From the NCBI GenBank assembly GCA_902806565.1, contig CADCXA010000065.1:186001-250000 (forward strand): a DNA stretch of 64,000 nucleotides. Direction: 5' to 3'. Below, in pieces: positions 54,424 to 64,000 of the stretch. Source of the stretch: Hypoxylon rubiginosum (Eukaryota > Ascomycota > Sordariomycetes > Xylariales > Hypoxylaceae). The number at the start of each line of letters is the position of its first letter. The stretch's first letter is position 1. A program made the translations under genes and the position numbers. The notes beneath the pieces were generated by a model. It did no database searches. It was not told where the DNA came from and was given only the letters and a program-made list of their open reading frames with translations.

Positions 54424-56079
54424 CTACTGAACGTACTTCCTTCTCCAGAGAATCCACGGAGACGAAATTAAGATACGTATCGCTTGCCACATCCAAGATA
54501 CGCTGATATAGTACGTCGTTTGCAGAGAGACCCCACCATCCTTGACAGCCAACCAGGGAGAATCCAATTCCTTTAGACGCTCGACGAATGCCTCCCGCAT
54601 CCGCATATACCAATCTGGAACCGGACTCAGAGGGTTGGGTTGTAAGGCAGACGGATAAAACTGAGCAAAGATTCGTGGGATAGTGTTTAACCGGTCCCAG
54701 TCAAGAAGTGCTGTAGGTTGACCTGTGCTCCCGTCGACGAGGATGTTGAAGCCATGCATATCCCAATGGTAAAGTACTACGGATTTCTGCGGCAAGGTGG
54801 TGTTGGGGACAACAGTGTTGATAATGTCCATGAGCGTGTCAGCGGCCGAGTGCTGGATCTCCAACTCGCAAGTGTCGTAGCGTGATCCCGTGAACGATAT
54901 GGGGGAAGCCGCCTGAGCCTCACGGACCGTCATGGTTTGGCCAGCTTGGCCATCGCCTGCCCAATGCTTCGGTATCTTCTCATTAAGAAACTCCTCCAAC
55001 CGGGCTTCGGCTTCCACAATCCTAGCTCGACGACGGTCTCGCTCTTCGCCCGTCTCTTTGCGTAGACATTCCTCAGGATCATCATCATAGTCCGAAGTGT
55101 CGTCGTCGTGTTCTTGCGCTCGTGCTTCGTAGTCATGACGTCTGATGCTATAGAGGTGCGCAAATATTTCGGCTCTTGCTCGTTGTCGGGGATCGTGAAT
55201 TTCTAGATTAGATGCTTGTGCAAATGACAGCAGGTAATCCCGTAGATTGTGGAACGGCCCTCTGTTGAATCTGTACTCAGTTCTCCAATCGCCTGTATAG
55301 GCTTGGTGAACAAATTGACCGATGACTGGGTTGCAGTCGGTACCAGAAATTACAACTGTGCCGTCATCATCGGAAGCTGTATCGGCTGTGTAAAGGGCCC
55401 CGATCTTGTCGAACTGGAGGCGGCATAAGCTATCCATCCATTCAGCAATTGTTCGGCCGACAAGTCCCCTGGCATTGTTGCTGAGACCGCCTTGAACCTC
55501 TGCAAGGGGCTGGCCAGGCATGTGCTCCATTAGGATCCATTCATAGCCTAGCTTGTTGGTCCAAGAAGCGTTGTACATGTATACCTGGGGCACGGGTATA
55601 CATGTACAACGCTTCACGAATCGCATGGTGGTAACCTCGGATATGATTTTGCTCTCTGGCTGGACAGGGAGGGAGAAGCGCTGGACGGGGAGGGAGAGGC
55701 GCAGGACAAGTGACGGCGGCAGTGAAGACAGCGAGTGCTCTGAGCCGGTCTGAATGAGGAATACACGGTTGAAAGCGCCTTCACCGAGTAAAGCCACCTT
55801 CACCTTCAATGGCTCTGTAGCCGGAGTTCCTGAATGGCAGCCGAATAGAGATGCCAAGTACGGCGGGATTCGTGCGGCAAGAGTGTCGGTGTCTTCTACC
55901 CACTCAGCTGGAGGTATCGTACCGACGCCTGTGACTCGTGATGTCCACCGTAGTCGATGTGATGGCAACGAGGACGGCGATGATGGTGGCGATTGTGAAG
56001 ATAGCGGCGGCATCGACAACATCACGCCAGGAGGTGCCATCAATGGCGGTGAAAAAAAGGACGATGATGGTGAGGGCAT
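54424..56079 (-). CDS. Aminoglycoside phosphotransferase (APH)-fold kinase-like protein
   Basis: An intronless frame of 551 aa from Met at 56079; the frame stays open to 56232, but the extra residues look like untranslated sequence. A Ser/Pro-rich head precedes VALLGEGAFNRVFLI (nucleotide-loop-like, near residue 95), WILMEHMPGQPLAEVQGG (hinge), and the catalytic block VLYHWDMHGFNILVD...ALLDWDR (Brenner-type HxD and DxD motifs, near residue 455). An acidic insert with two Asp runs lies near 320-345. Substrate unknown; such proteins are very common in filamentous fungi. The last 50 residues look less natural than a second frame that overlaps them, hinting at a frameshift near 54540. A 21-bp perfect inverted repeat lies inside the gene. 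Confidence 0.75.
   Translation of the reverse strand: MPSPSSSFFSPPLMAPPGVMLSMPPLSSQSPPSSPSSLPSHRLRWTSRVTGVGTIPPAEWVEDTDTLAARIPPYLASLFGCHSGTPATEPLKVKVALLGEGAFNRVFLIQTGSEHSLSSLPPSLVLRLSLPVQRFSLPVQPESKIISEVTTMRFVKRCTCIPVPQVYMYNASWTNKLGYEWILMEHMPGQPLAEVQGGLSNNARGLVGRTIAEWMDSLCRLQFDKIGALYTADTASDDDGTVVISGTDCNPVIGQFVHQAYTGDWRTEYRFNRGPFHNLRDYLLSFAQASNLEIHDPRQRARAEIFAHLYSIRRHDYEARAQEHDDDTSDYDDDPEECLRKETGEERDRRRARIVEAEARLEEFLNEKIPKHWAGDGQAGQTMTVREAQAASPISFTGSRYDTCELEIQHSAADTLMDIINTVVPNTTLPQKSVVLYHWDMHGFNILVDGSTGQPTALLDWDRLNTIPRIFAQFYPSALQPNPLSPVPDWYMRMREAFVERLKELDSPWLAVKDGGVSLQTTYYISVSWMWQAIRILISSPWILWRRKYVQ
55565..55615. repeat. Perfect 21-bp inverted repeat with 9-base loop, inside a coding region
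   Basis: Arms at 55565-55585 and 55595-55615 are exact reverse complements, with TGGGGCACG between. The core is TTGTACATGTATACC. It lies in the codons for the IPVPQVYMY segment of the APH-like protein, which still looks conserved. It would form a strong mRNA hairpin. Confidence 0.95.
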
Positions 56080-56232
56080 GGTGACTTGAGTTGTGTGTGT
56101 GTGTATTGCAAATTGGTAGGCGAATAGTACGTAACGTATTAGGACGGCCTCGAGGATGTGTAGATGGATGTTTAATGCTTTATATAATATTATTGGAGGT
56201 AGATACCTTAGGTACAAATGGCCAATGCGCAA

Positions 56233-57025
56233 GGGACGTCGTCCTCCAGAGACAAACAGGTATCCACCTCCTGCCGCAAATTCTTAAAAAAAGGTGAATG
56301 ATATGGATACCTCAGGTAATGAGATGATAATTCTGGCACGCTATCAGATACGTGCCTTCTACTCTTGGGTGGTACCTTAGGTATTAAGAGTGATCAGCTT
56401 GAATGAGCTGCACGTTAACTAGAAATCGACCTTTAATATAACGCAATTGGCCTTTGAAACCTAGGGATACTTCATCCCATAGCCTAAAGGGTTATCATTT
56501 TACTAGCACTGGTACTGGCTTTGCCTCTTCTCGAGTGAGACAGGGGAGTGGTTGTTTGGCTTCTGGGGTATCACGTGCCCCCCTTTTCTTGGTTGTAACG
56601 CCTAGTACCATGCTATGTCTACCTTATGTAAGTACCTAGGCAGTACTCTACAGTGTTTCTTACGGCCATTGCGGTGTCCGTATAATGGATATTGTAGCTA
56701 CTGTGTCCCCGGGTAACTGGTAATGACTTATTTATTGTACAGTAGGTAGGCACCTACCATAGCGGCAAAATACGGTTCCTTATAATATCCCCTGAAAGTG
56801 GTTTGCTCAAGAAAACGGCCTTGTCCAAGAATTTTTTTTTACCTAAATAAATGGGTTTACTAGGGGGAAACGGTTTGCTTAAGGATGAGTTTTATTTACA
56901 AGTGGCTTTATCGGAAATGGTTTTACCAAACCACCTTGGTAGCATACCTAAGATAACATGTGTCGTAGGTTCGAAACCCTTATACGGTAAATATAAAAAA
57001 TATAAATACCTAAGTGCCTCACTAC
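56233..57025. other. Intergenic with many TACCTNAGGTA-type palindromes
   Basis: No gene is supported. TACCTTAGGTA (about 56204), GGTACCTTAGGTA (about 56373), TACCTAGG (about 56634) and CTACCTAGGTACCTAGG (about 57023) recur. Confidence 0.45.
56921..56988 (+). other. Possible tRNA-derived fragment
   Basis: CTTGGTAGCAT (D-loop-like), CTAAGATAACATG (Val AAC-like anticodon region) and GTAGGTTCGAAACCC (B box at 56968-56978) appear in tRNA order and spacing. Acceptor strands do not pair. Probably a relic. Confidence 0.25.
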
Positions 57026-57250
57026 CTAGGTACCTAGGCAAATAAAATCCTCCCCAACAAGGAAGAAAATCAGAAGCGAATTTTTCCCACTCACTTTTCT
57101 TACGCAAATGGGAACGGCTATGACGGCGAAGTCGGATACGATATTGAGCATAGCCTGAGATAAGGCGACATTCGGGCTCGCCGGTGATAAGACCAAGGTG
57201 TGAATCAAGATGGATGTGGCGATACCAACGAAGATGCCGCGGTAGACCTT
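57026..57250 (-). pseudogene. Possible fragment of a PTH11-like membrane receptor
   Basis: A minus-strand frame has ILIHTLVLSPASP...QAMLNIVSDFAVIAVPICV, reminiscent of one transmembrane helix pair of fungal rhodopsin-like (PTH11-type) proteins. Only about 40 residues are suggestive and no flanking exons were found. It could be coincidence. Confidence 0.25.
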
Positions 57251-57420
57251 GGAGGGTTCCGCTATAGACACATCCTCTAAATGCCCACCCCGGCCGTGCT
57301 TCATCACATTCAATCGGGTTGGCAAGATGAGCATATCCGTCTGGGTCCGGTTCAGCTGCGCCCGATCGGGCGCTGCTCCTCCATTTCTTCGAGAATAGCT
57401 TGCTTGTATAGGGCAACAAC

Positions 57421-58198
57421 ATGGCCGTGTCCCTCGTATCTGACGAGGTGCTCGACCCCGAGAGGCTACGACAGTCTCTCGAGGGACTTGTGAAGCGGGA
57501 CGGACGGATGGCAAAGACTGGGAGGCCGGCTAAGGAAGGTATGCTCAAGTGGGGGCTCGGCTACGGTGTCGATATGCTCGTCCGAGCTAAGGAGAACCGT
57601 ATGGTCTGTGTTCCCGAGACGTATTGGCGTCCGTAGCTGGACAAGGCCCTCCAAGGTGCCTTTGACCGAAAACGACGTCTGAACAGCCTGGATCTTGCGA
57701 TGTACAGTCCTCCAGATGGCACTGGGCCCCGAAAGACCAGTAAAAACACATTACTGTGTCTATCCCCTTTAGTGGGAGCTAACTGTTGCCATCTCAGGTT
57801 GCCGCATCCATTGCCATGTCCCTTTGCAAGGCTTTTGAAGGTGATTTAATCCCTCTAGCCGCTGAGAGTCTATACGTTAGCAACGCCTTTGGCTGGGCTG
57901 ACGTCCTCGTCATCGCGCACGACGTCACTTCCAAGCCACTGAGCTGGCTCGCGTGCCAGGTCCGCCATGGTGCGCACTTCCCAGCTCGGTCCACCCGTCG
58001 TCGTGTTTGGTGATGGTGGGATGGCTCAGATCGGCTTCTTCAATTGGGCCAAGGCTGGCCTTTTTGATCTGGACTTTGCACAGGCTCGTAAGGAAAAAAC
58101 GATGGGCCGTGCAAACCCAAGAAAATCACGGCCCTGTTGTACAAGGTGAAAGGTTCTTGGGGGCCAAGTTTGAGGAGCTCCTGAAACAAGAATTTTAA
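57421..58198 (+). pseudogene. Fungal acyltransferase (transferase family) pseudogene
   Basis: Three reading frames in order carry pieces of one protein. 57421-57636 has DEVLDPERLRQSLEGLVKR, the donor-side start of such enzymes. 57786-57960 has SIAMSLCKAFEGD...FGWADVLVIAHDVTSKPLSWLA. About 57967-58100 has FGDGGMAQIGFFNWAKAGLFDLDF, the conserved FGDG...W.KA...DLDF block. The frames are broken by shifts and stops and the central HXXXD-type catalytic part was not found. The family transfers acyl groups to secondary metabolites or cell-wall-type alcohols; the specific substrate cannot be told. Confidence 0.55.
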
Positions 58199-58699
58199 GA
58201 TTCGTACGTCTATCTGTTTAGTTTTAGCGATATATATCCTTGAGAGCGTTTATAGCCAGCACCGAGATAATATTTATTTCACTACCTAGTCTAACGTATT
58301 TTCTGTCATCGAGATGAGTGTTCTCGACGCCCAAGTAGCGTTAACAGTATTCGATCTGCAGCCAAAGATTGATTTCGACGGACCTACCTTGCGGGCCGAA
58401 CCCGTTGGCTTTAATTAGACCCGTCTTCGTAGCCCCCCTTTTCTTTTTCTTGGGGTGAAGCCTCATCAGATTAGCGTCGGAAGACGGGGGTAGGAATGGA
58501 TAGGCGACCCGAAAGCCTGATGATCACTTGAGCTTCTGACTCTCTAGAGAGGCTATAATGTTAAGGGGGAGATTTTGGTGAGAGGAAGCAGAGGAAGGCA
58601 GCAGCAGCTGTAGGTAATAACTATAGAAGCTACTACTACCTAGCCCGATATTTGCCCGCCCCCGATAGATCTAAGGTTAGGAATAGTCATCAGAATTTC
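58199..58699. other. Intergenic, upstream of U6
   Basis: No gene seen. No clear TATA box lies 25-35 bp before U6; TAACTATAGAAG sits about 80 bp upstream. Confidence 0.35.
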
Positions 58700-58800
58700 G
58701 CCTTCGGGCACAATGGTCAAATTTGTAACAAAACAGAGACGATTAGCATGGCCCCTGCACTAAGGATGACACGCTCAATCAAAGAGAAGCAAACAATTTT
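58700..58800 (+). ncRNA. U6 spliceosomal snRNA
   Basis: The invariant U6 core is present: ACAGAGA at 58733-58739, AGC triad at 58745-58747, then GGCCCCTGCACTAAGGATGACACGC for the internal stem-loop. The 5' stem-loop GCCTTCGGGC starts at about 58700. The 3' end runs into T-rich sequence (about 58797-58806), the expected RNA polymerase III terminator. There is no intron in the ACAGAGA region, unlike some fungi. U6 forms the catalytic centre of the spliceosome (established). The exact ends are estimates. Confidence 0.93.
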
Positions 58801-58817
58801 CTTTTTCGTCTTTTTTA
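58796..58817 (+). terminator. T-rich RNA polymerase III terminator of U6
   Basis: Runs TTTT, TTTTT and TTTTTT follow the conserved U6 3' part. Which run is used cannot be told from sequence. Confidence 0.6.
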
Positions 58818-59153
58818 CCCTACTGCTATTTCTTCCATTTCTATCGCTTATACTAGTTGTTTAACATCGAAAACTAGGATAAGCAAAATTTAATAAGGAA
58901 TGAAAAAAAATAACGGGCAGCGAAGATTAAATGGTAATGTGATGTATTTTAAGTCAACTCGGCAGTAAGTCTGTTATAACCTTTCCAAAGACTGCAATGT
59001 ACGTTGGCTTTGAGCAATAATATTTGACGTATTCATTTCAAAGGCAAAAACACCCCACTACTTATGCTGTGTACAGACATTGGATCAGTCGTATACGAAA
59101 CCCTGGGTATCTAAGAATGCCGCCAAAGAGTAAAAAATAAATAAAACCCTGGA
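58818..59153. other. Intergenic between U6 and the TMEM184 gene 3' end
   Basis: AT-leaning, nothing recognised. Confidence 0.35.
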
Positions 59154-61187
59154 TCATACGCGATCACTGCCCCAAACATTGCGAAATTCATCGTTGTCGG
59201 CACCAAAATACGAACTGGTTGTGTTATGCTCCGTGTTTTCTTGTCCTCCAGTGGCAAGATCGTCTGGTGTCGACTCGCCTACTTTGAATGTTGGATCTTC
59301 CTCCTCAGCCTCTTCCTCTAAAATCTGTGGATCAGACGTTGAGAGTACGGGGGCACCAAGGGGGCCCTTTGACTGAGATTCCTCAGCGGCGATAGCCGTA
59401 GGTTCTGGGGTAGGGACAGGGTCATGCTTATTCTGCCTTTGCTTGCCTTTCTTCCTCTTGCTAACTATAGTCTCGGCAATAGGGGTAGTCACCGCTGCAG
59501 GTTTGTTACTGACGCTTTGATATGAGCTCGACCGGGACGCGTGCCAAGCCCCAGTACTCGATTGATACACGGCCGGACCCCTGGAAAGCCAGCGGTCTCT
59601 CGTCGGCACGTTTGCAGTGATGACGGGGTACTTGAAAAAAAAATAACATTGTTAGTGTCAGGACTGTCAAATCGACTATCGAAAACTTACATTCCAGTCA
59701 CCAAACTCCAGGTCCCGAGCTTTATGATAAAGGCTTTCATCATCGGGGTCTAATGCTGTCTCGTCAGTTGATCCGTGATTATACTTTGGCGTTGGATCGC
59801 CTGCGCCGCTAGGTCCTCCATTTGAGCTCAAAAGCGGAGTATTCGCGCTCATCTCCCCCCTGACTTCACCCGGCTTGGGGATCCAATACTTGGCTTCGCC
59901 TCCTCGCTTGTATCTCATCCCATCTTTGAGCCTCGCGAATCGAGAGCTAGAGTCTTCGTGTGCAATGACTTTTCCGGTAGAATCAAAGACTCTGTAACTG
60001 TACTGGTCGCCTCGGAAGGTCTGCTTAGAATCCTCAATGAGGTCGAGAACACCGAAAGAATCCCTCAACGCAAACTTGACAGGTAGCCTAGCCGAGGAGA
60101 CGGTGTTGTCTGCGTAATCGTGCCAAGAAAAGGCATACCAGTGAGCCACGGCAAACAACGGCATTTCGCAGCAGATTAGAGCATCCTGAATAGCAACGGC
60201 GAGGTTGTCCGGTGTATACCCCTGAACATCGTCTGGAATGGCCCCCAGCCAGACCAGAATGGAAAGGAAGAAGCCTTGCCAATAGGAAGCGAAGATGACG
60301 AGTTTGATGCACAAGAATTTCGGCACGGGTCGGTAGGGTTGCAAGTCATTATGCATGCAAACCCAAAACATACCGAGCGAGTACAGACTGACAGTAACGC
60401 TGATGTTGTAGAGAATACCGCTCCAAAGATAGCCCGACGAGATTCCGATGTATCCCTCCTGGTAAATACCTGTCGCTTTCATGATGATCGCCGCGATAGC
60501 TAAGATGGGTTTCAGCCACGCATATTGAAGTATCCCTCGCTTTATGGCTAAGAAGGTATATGGGTCGGATATATCGACTTTGGGTAGGACGTGGTTCAGC
60601 GGCCATAGGTGGTGTACAGGGGCACGACCATGCGCCATGATTATGAGAGCTCGCTCGCCATCGAGATAGTTGATTAGGAGTTGGAAGAAGGTATAGATCG
60701 TGAAAGCCTTTTCGCCAGCCAAGTTAGATCGGTGTTGATAATTCAGGGGAGGAACCTCGTTCGTACCTCGTATATATCTCTTATTGGATCCATAAATGCT
60801 GCCGCCGTCAGGGACACCATACTAACCCATGAACTTATTGAATAGATGGGAACCCTAACAATGTCAGAGGAGTGCGAGATTGGACCGGGGAAGATCCTCA
60901 CATTAATAATATGCGTACGACGTATCGTTGCAAGAGCGGCTTCCGATAGTTCTTTCTATATATACGTTTAACATGGTGTACGGCAAATCAACAGACGATG
61001 GAGGTTCGAATAGACGTACAGCTGAAGCCATATTGACCTATTCAAGTAACAGATTAGCATTCAGTTTCCCAGGAAGAGAGTAGTCGGTCAGGTCTTACAC
61101 AATAGACAGGAGAGTTGCCGTTAAAGAGAAGACTCCTGCGATGATGGTCGTGGCAGTGTGGAACTTCTGGCCGGTACCGCCAACCAT
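59154..61187 (-). CDS. TMEM184/DUF300 family multi-pass membrane protein
   Basis: Six exons on the minus strand: 61187-61099, 61037-61020 (an 18-nt microexon), 60955-60902, 60854-60767, 60707-59691 and 59630-59154, 580 aa. All phases agree and the joined N-terminal part reads as one conserved block: TIIAGVFS, then SIWLQLKNYRKPLLQRYVV across three junctions, then LMVPIYSISSW and DPIRDIYEAFTIYTFFQLL. About seven TM segments end near residue 270, followed by a long soluble tail with charged repeats. Members (OSTalpha/TMEM184) are solute-transport or vacuolar/endosomal membrane proteins of unclear role. Exon 5 alone looks like a full gene, so the first four exons are easily lost. CSF1 is divergent, 741 bp away. 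Confidence 0.9.
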
Positions 61188-61928
61188 CTTGTAGGCTTGG
61201 TGACCTAACTGGCACCTAAATACACCGTGTATTCTGCCTGCTCTGCTCAATCTAGAAGAGGCTCGAAAAAGCGCATGGCCGAAAGCCGCGATGTTGCAGC
61301 AGACGTAAAAGGTGACGCGCAGATGTTGAGTATTGGGGGTGGAGGGTTTTGGGAGCTCCCAGCAATGTGGAATGTCATTTGATCATGGGTACCTACAAGT
61401 ACGTACTTCGTACCGCGTTCGCAATGAGATATTCACTAACAGAGCTTAAGTGGATGCCTACAGCCACTGTACATGTGTTATCGATAATCGCTAACGTATG
61501 AGCTGTCAGCTGCCTATCAGGCTGTGTGGGAGCTGGAATTACCTGATGCATTACCTATAACTCATGGGTCCACTTAATGGTCTTGTCTTACCAGGTCCAT
61601 TCAGACCTACCCTTGTCTTTCACGCGTCATGCAGCCATGCAGCCACTCTGCTTAGGAAGTAGTTTTATATAATCTATAATCCATAACCGTACCTAGCCCA
61701 GTAATTATTGACTTTCTAACCAATCTCCACGATAATTATTCGCGAGCTAATCATCTAGACCGCACGCGTTCAATGGAACTCGATACTTTTCTCGGAGACA
61801 TAACTACCTAGCTGACAGCTACGGTCTAATGTTCCATGTCTTCAACTCGGAGTCTGGTAAAAACCTAGGCGGCGTAAATCCCTGGGGGAGTTTGGGGGAA
61901 GGGGATCTTGGGGATCTTTGGAGTTGTT
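61188..61928. promoter_or_regulatory. Divergent promoter TMEM184/CSF1 with TTATCGATAA palindrome
   Basis: TTATCGATAA lies at 61478-61487, roughly central. No gene is seen between the two starts. Confidence 0.45.
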
Positions 61929-64000
61929 ATGGCTAACGTGCTGCCAACCTGGCAAGGCTTCAATGGGTAGGTTGACCTCTTATAGCTATCATAAGACCGA
62001 GTATAGAGATATGGAACTGACCAGTTAAAGCCAATTCCTTGCCTGGATCATAGTCTGCGGAGTCCTGTAAGCCACCTATACCTATACCTATACCTATACC
62101 TATACCCTGTGCAACACCTGTGTCGCATGTTGCCTAACATGTTCTAACATATTCGCAGTGCCATTTTCTTCCTGTTATACTTCAATAGAGTAGTTGCCTC
62201 CATCATCTCGTACACCATCCGCACCTACACCTGGCATACCTATCGCATCTATATCGATATCCAAGCCTTGCAGTGGTCCTTGCTAGGCGGTCGCGTCTTC
62301 TTTACCGGCCTTCGATACCACGGAGAGAACGAGACGATCCTTATTCAGAATGGACATATCACCTGGTCATACTGGCTACGTAGAGCACGGGATGCGGCGC
62401 TTGTTGCGGAAAAGACGAGTGCAAACTCCGGGGACGATGGTGGTATATCGGGTGCTGGCAAGCGCCCCGAGCTGCCGTGTCGCATCAACGTCGTCGTTTC
62501 TGGACTCGAGTGGTTCGTCTACAATCGTAGTGCTGCGTACGACTCTATACTCGACGCAATGACCGAGCGCCCTCCGTCCGCCAATAGTGATACGTTAGAT
62601 GGAACCGAAAAACCTGCAAATGGTTCGGCCAAACCACGACAGCGGCTTCGCAAATCTCATGAAAAGAGCGAGAGTTACAAAGAAACCGACATAGAAATCA
62701 ACGCTGAGAAGGATGGCCTGCGGAACCGCCGACAGAAAACATTCAGCTCTACTTCTACCTCCGATGGTGGTAACGGGAAGATAGACAAAGATGACCTTCC
62801 CCTAATGCTACAGTTATTCCCAATAAAATTCAAGTGTGACAAGGCTGCTCTCGTCATGGGAAACGACAGTACCAAGTCTATTCTGATCATAAAGGCCAAA
62901 TCCTTGACGGGAGAAGTTGATGCCGCTGAATGCCGGACTCCGGATCCCTACCGACAACAGTTCGAGATCCAATTGGACGATCCAGTGCTGGAGATGAGGG
63001 AAAATGATGGCTTCAAGGAAGAGCAACTCGCCCGAGCAGCGAAGGATAAACAAGTGGCAACAGGTTCGACTCCCATTCAACAGCGGTCCTTCTTTCGGAA
63101 ACAGCGCCGCAAGGCGCTTGAGCAATTACGAAACCTGGTTCCATATTGGAGAAAATCCGTTGAGTCGTTTTCGGTGCATTCTCAGGATGGCGAAGACGCA
63201 CCTACAGAGCCTCGTATACCGGGTTCTCATCAATGGCAAGGACTTTCTCGGTACCTCAACGATGACGATGAAGATGACAAGCTTAGATGGTCATCGGTCG
63301 AGTATGCCAGTGTGAACACAGTGGTTGAGAGCCCTAAGGTAGAGCTAACAATGTACTGGGACGTTCCCGGAAAAGTTGCTTCGGATGGCTTATCACATCC
63401 GTTCAAAAACGGGGATGATCTTTCCGGCGACGTTAACGGAACCGCAGCGCCGGCCTGGGCAATTAAAGTATCATTGAAAGGCGGCATCGTAAACTACGGA
63501 CCCTGGGCGGACAGACAACGAGCCGAACTGCAGAGAGTTTTTTTCCCAGGTCTCTCCAAAGACGCGGTACCCGCAAAAAGGCTTCCGCCCGGCGCAGACC
63601 GCGTGCCTACGCGGTTTGACTTCTATCTACAACTCGATGAAGAGGTTATCCTTAGGGTACCTACACGCGAAGACTCCAAGAACTGGAGATGGAAAAAGGA
63701 GGCAGCCACATTGAAGCAGCGACGGGAAGAGGGAAGCCGACAGGACCGCGGCCGCACTCGAAAATCTACCACAACTACGGCAGCAGAACAGCGCCCTTAC
63801 GGGTGGCTCGACGTCAAGATTGCAGCCAATACTAGTGTCTCGTACACCATGGATATGCTGGCAAAGTCAACCGGGTACACGAACACATTGAAAATTGATC
63901 TCCCCTCGACAGAAGTCTCGACCAGCGTCAACCATGGACTCCTATGGAAATCCGGGCGCCAACAGATTTCCTGTGACCTGTCTACGCCTCTGAAATGGAA
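61929..64000 (+). CDS. CSF1: Csf1, bridge-like lipid transfer protein (5' part, runs off window)
   Basis: Exons 61929-61966 (38 nt), 62031-62066 (36 nt) and 62159 to beyond 64000. Spliced, the start gives MANVLPTWQGFNGQFLAW then a TM helix (IIVCGVLAIFFLLYF, about residues 18-33). It continues NRVVASIISYTIRTYTWHTYRIYIDIQALQWSLLGGRVFF and LRYHGENETILIQNGHITWSYWLR, the typical Csf1/BLTP1 N-terminus. Csf1 is an ER-anchored rod-like lipid channel needed for cold growth and GPI-anchor lipid supply in yeast (family knowledge). At least 640 codons lie in the window; the full protein is about 3000 aa. Intron 2 contains a (CCTATA)n run. The two tiny first exons are inferred from phase and the FNxxFL pattern. 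Confidence 0.9.
62080..62106 (+). repeat. (CCTATA)n microsatellite inside CSF1 intron 2
   Basis: About four to five hexamer copies lie between the donor at 62067 and the acceptor at 62157-62158. Length variation would change the spacing within a 92-bp intron. Confidence 0.8.

Overview
The window is nuclear DNA of a filamentous ascomycete (Pezizomycotina, most likely Sordariomycetes; this is inferred from gene content and style, not from a marker search). Genes are closely packed on both strands, carry short introns (about 45-170 bp) with GT-AG ends and CTAAC/CTGAC branch sites, and are unmistakably eukaryotic: RPN10, TRAPP subunit Trs23, RPB4, RAD51, NUP120, VPS26, RPL9, V-ATPase subunit H, CSF1 and a U6 snRNA. 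Most exon structures below were joined by hand from splice signals, reading phase and protein-family continuity.

Layout. 1-1.1 kb: a short inverted-repeat element (MITE-like) containing a tRNA-derived, SINE-like segment. 1.4-7.6 kb: a compact housekeeping block (TMA22, borealin/NBL1, RPN10, TRS23, RPB4). 8.5-17.4 kb: a Cys-rich membrane protein, PUF6, GIR2, ACL4 and an uncharacterised four-exon protein. 17.4-21.3 kb: gene-poor, with a roughly 1.4 kb island made almost only of A and T and a decayed coiled-coil ORF. 21.3-22.2 kb: formyltetrahydrofolate deformylase. 22.2-25.4 kb: nothing recognisable. 25.4-36 kb: an uncharacterised membrane protein, RAD51, NUP120, VPS26, RPL9. 37-43.4 kb: accessory flavour, with a gutted HET-domain gene, a very GC-rich nitroreductase, a second Cys-rich membrane protein and a stand-alone Rieske protein. 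44-53 kb: VMA13, methylmalonate-semialdehyde dehydrogenase, an F-box protein, a membrane-anchored histidine-acid-phosphatase-like protein. 53-58.7 kb: decayed tRNA-like sequences, an APH-fold kinase-like gene, an acyltransferase pseudogene, the U6 snRNA. 59-64 kb: a TMEM184/DUF300 membrane protein and, divergently, the 5' end of CSF1, which runs off the window.

How the genes work together. There is no secondary-metabolite cluster and no clear defence or mobile cargo system. A loose theme is ribosome production and translation (TMA22, PUF6, GIR2, ACL4, RPL9), and several promoters (PUF6/GIR2, ACL4, RAD51/NUP120, TMEM184/CSF1) share a TTATCGATAA-type palindrome that could be a common regulatory site. 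The accessory stretches (36-38 kb and 56-58.6 kb) hold broken genes, consistent with local decay. I did not find a convincing new biological system; the best leads are the shared palindrome, the start codon of TRS23 split by an intron, the 18-nt microexon in the TMEM184 gene, the AT island, the 21-bp perfect hairpin inside a coding region, and the conserved-looking proteins of unknown function.
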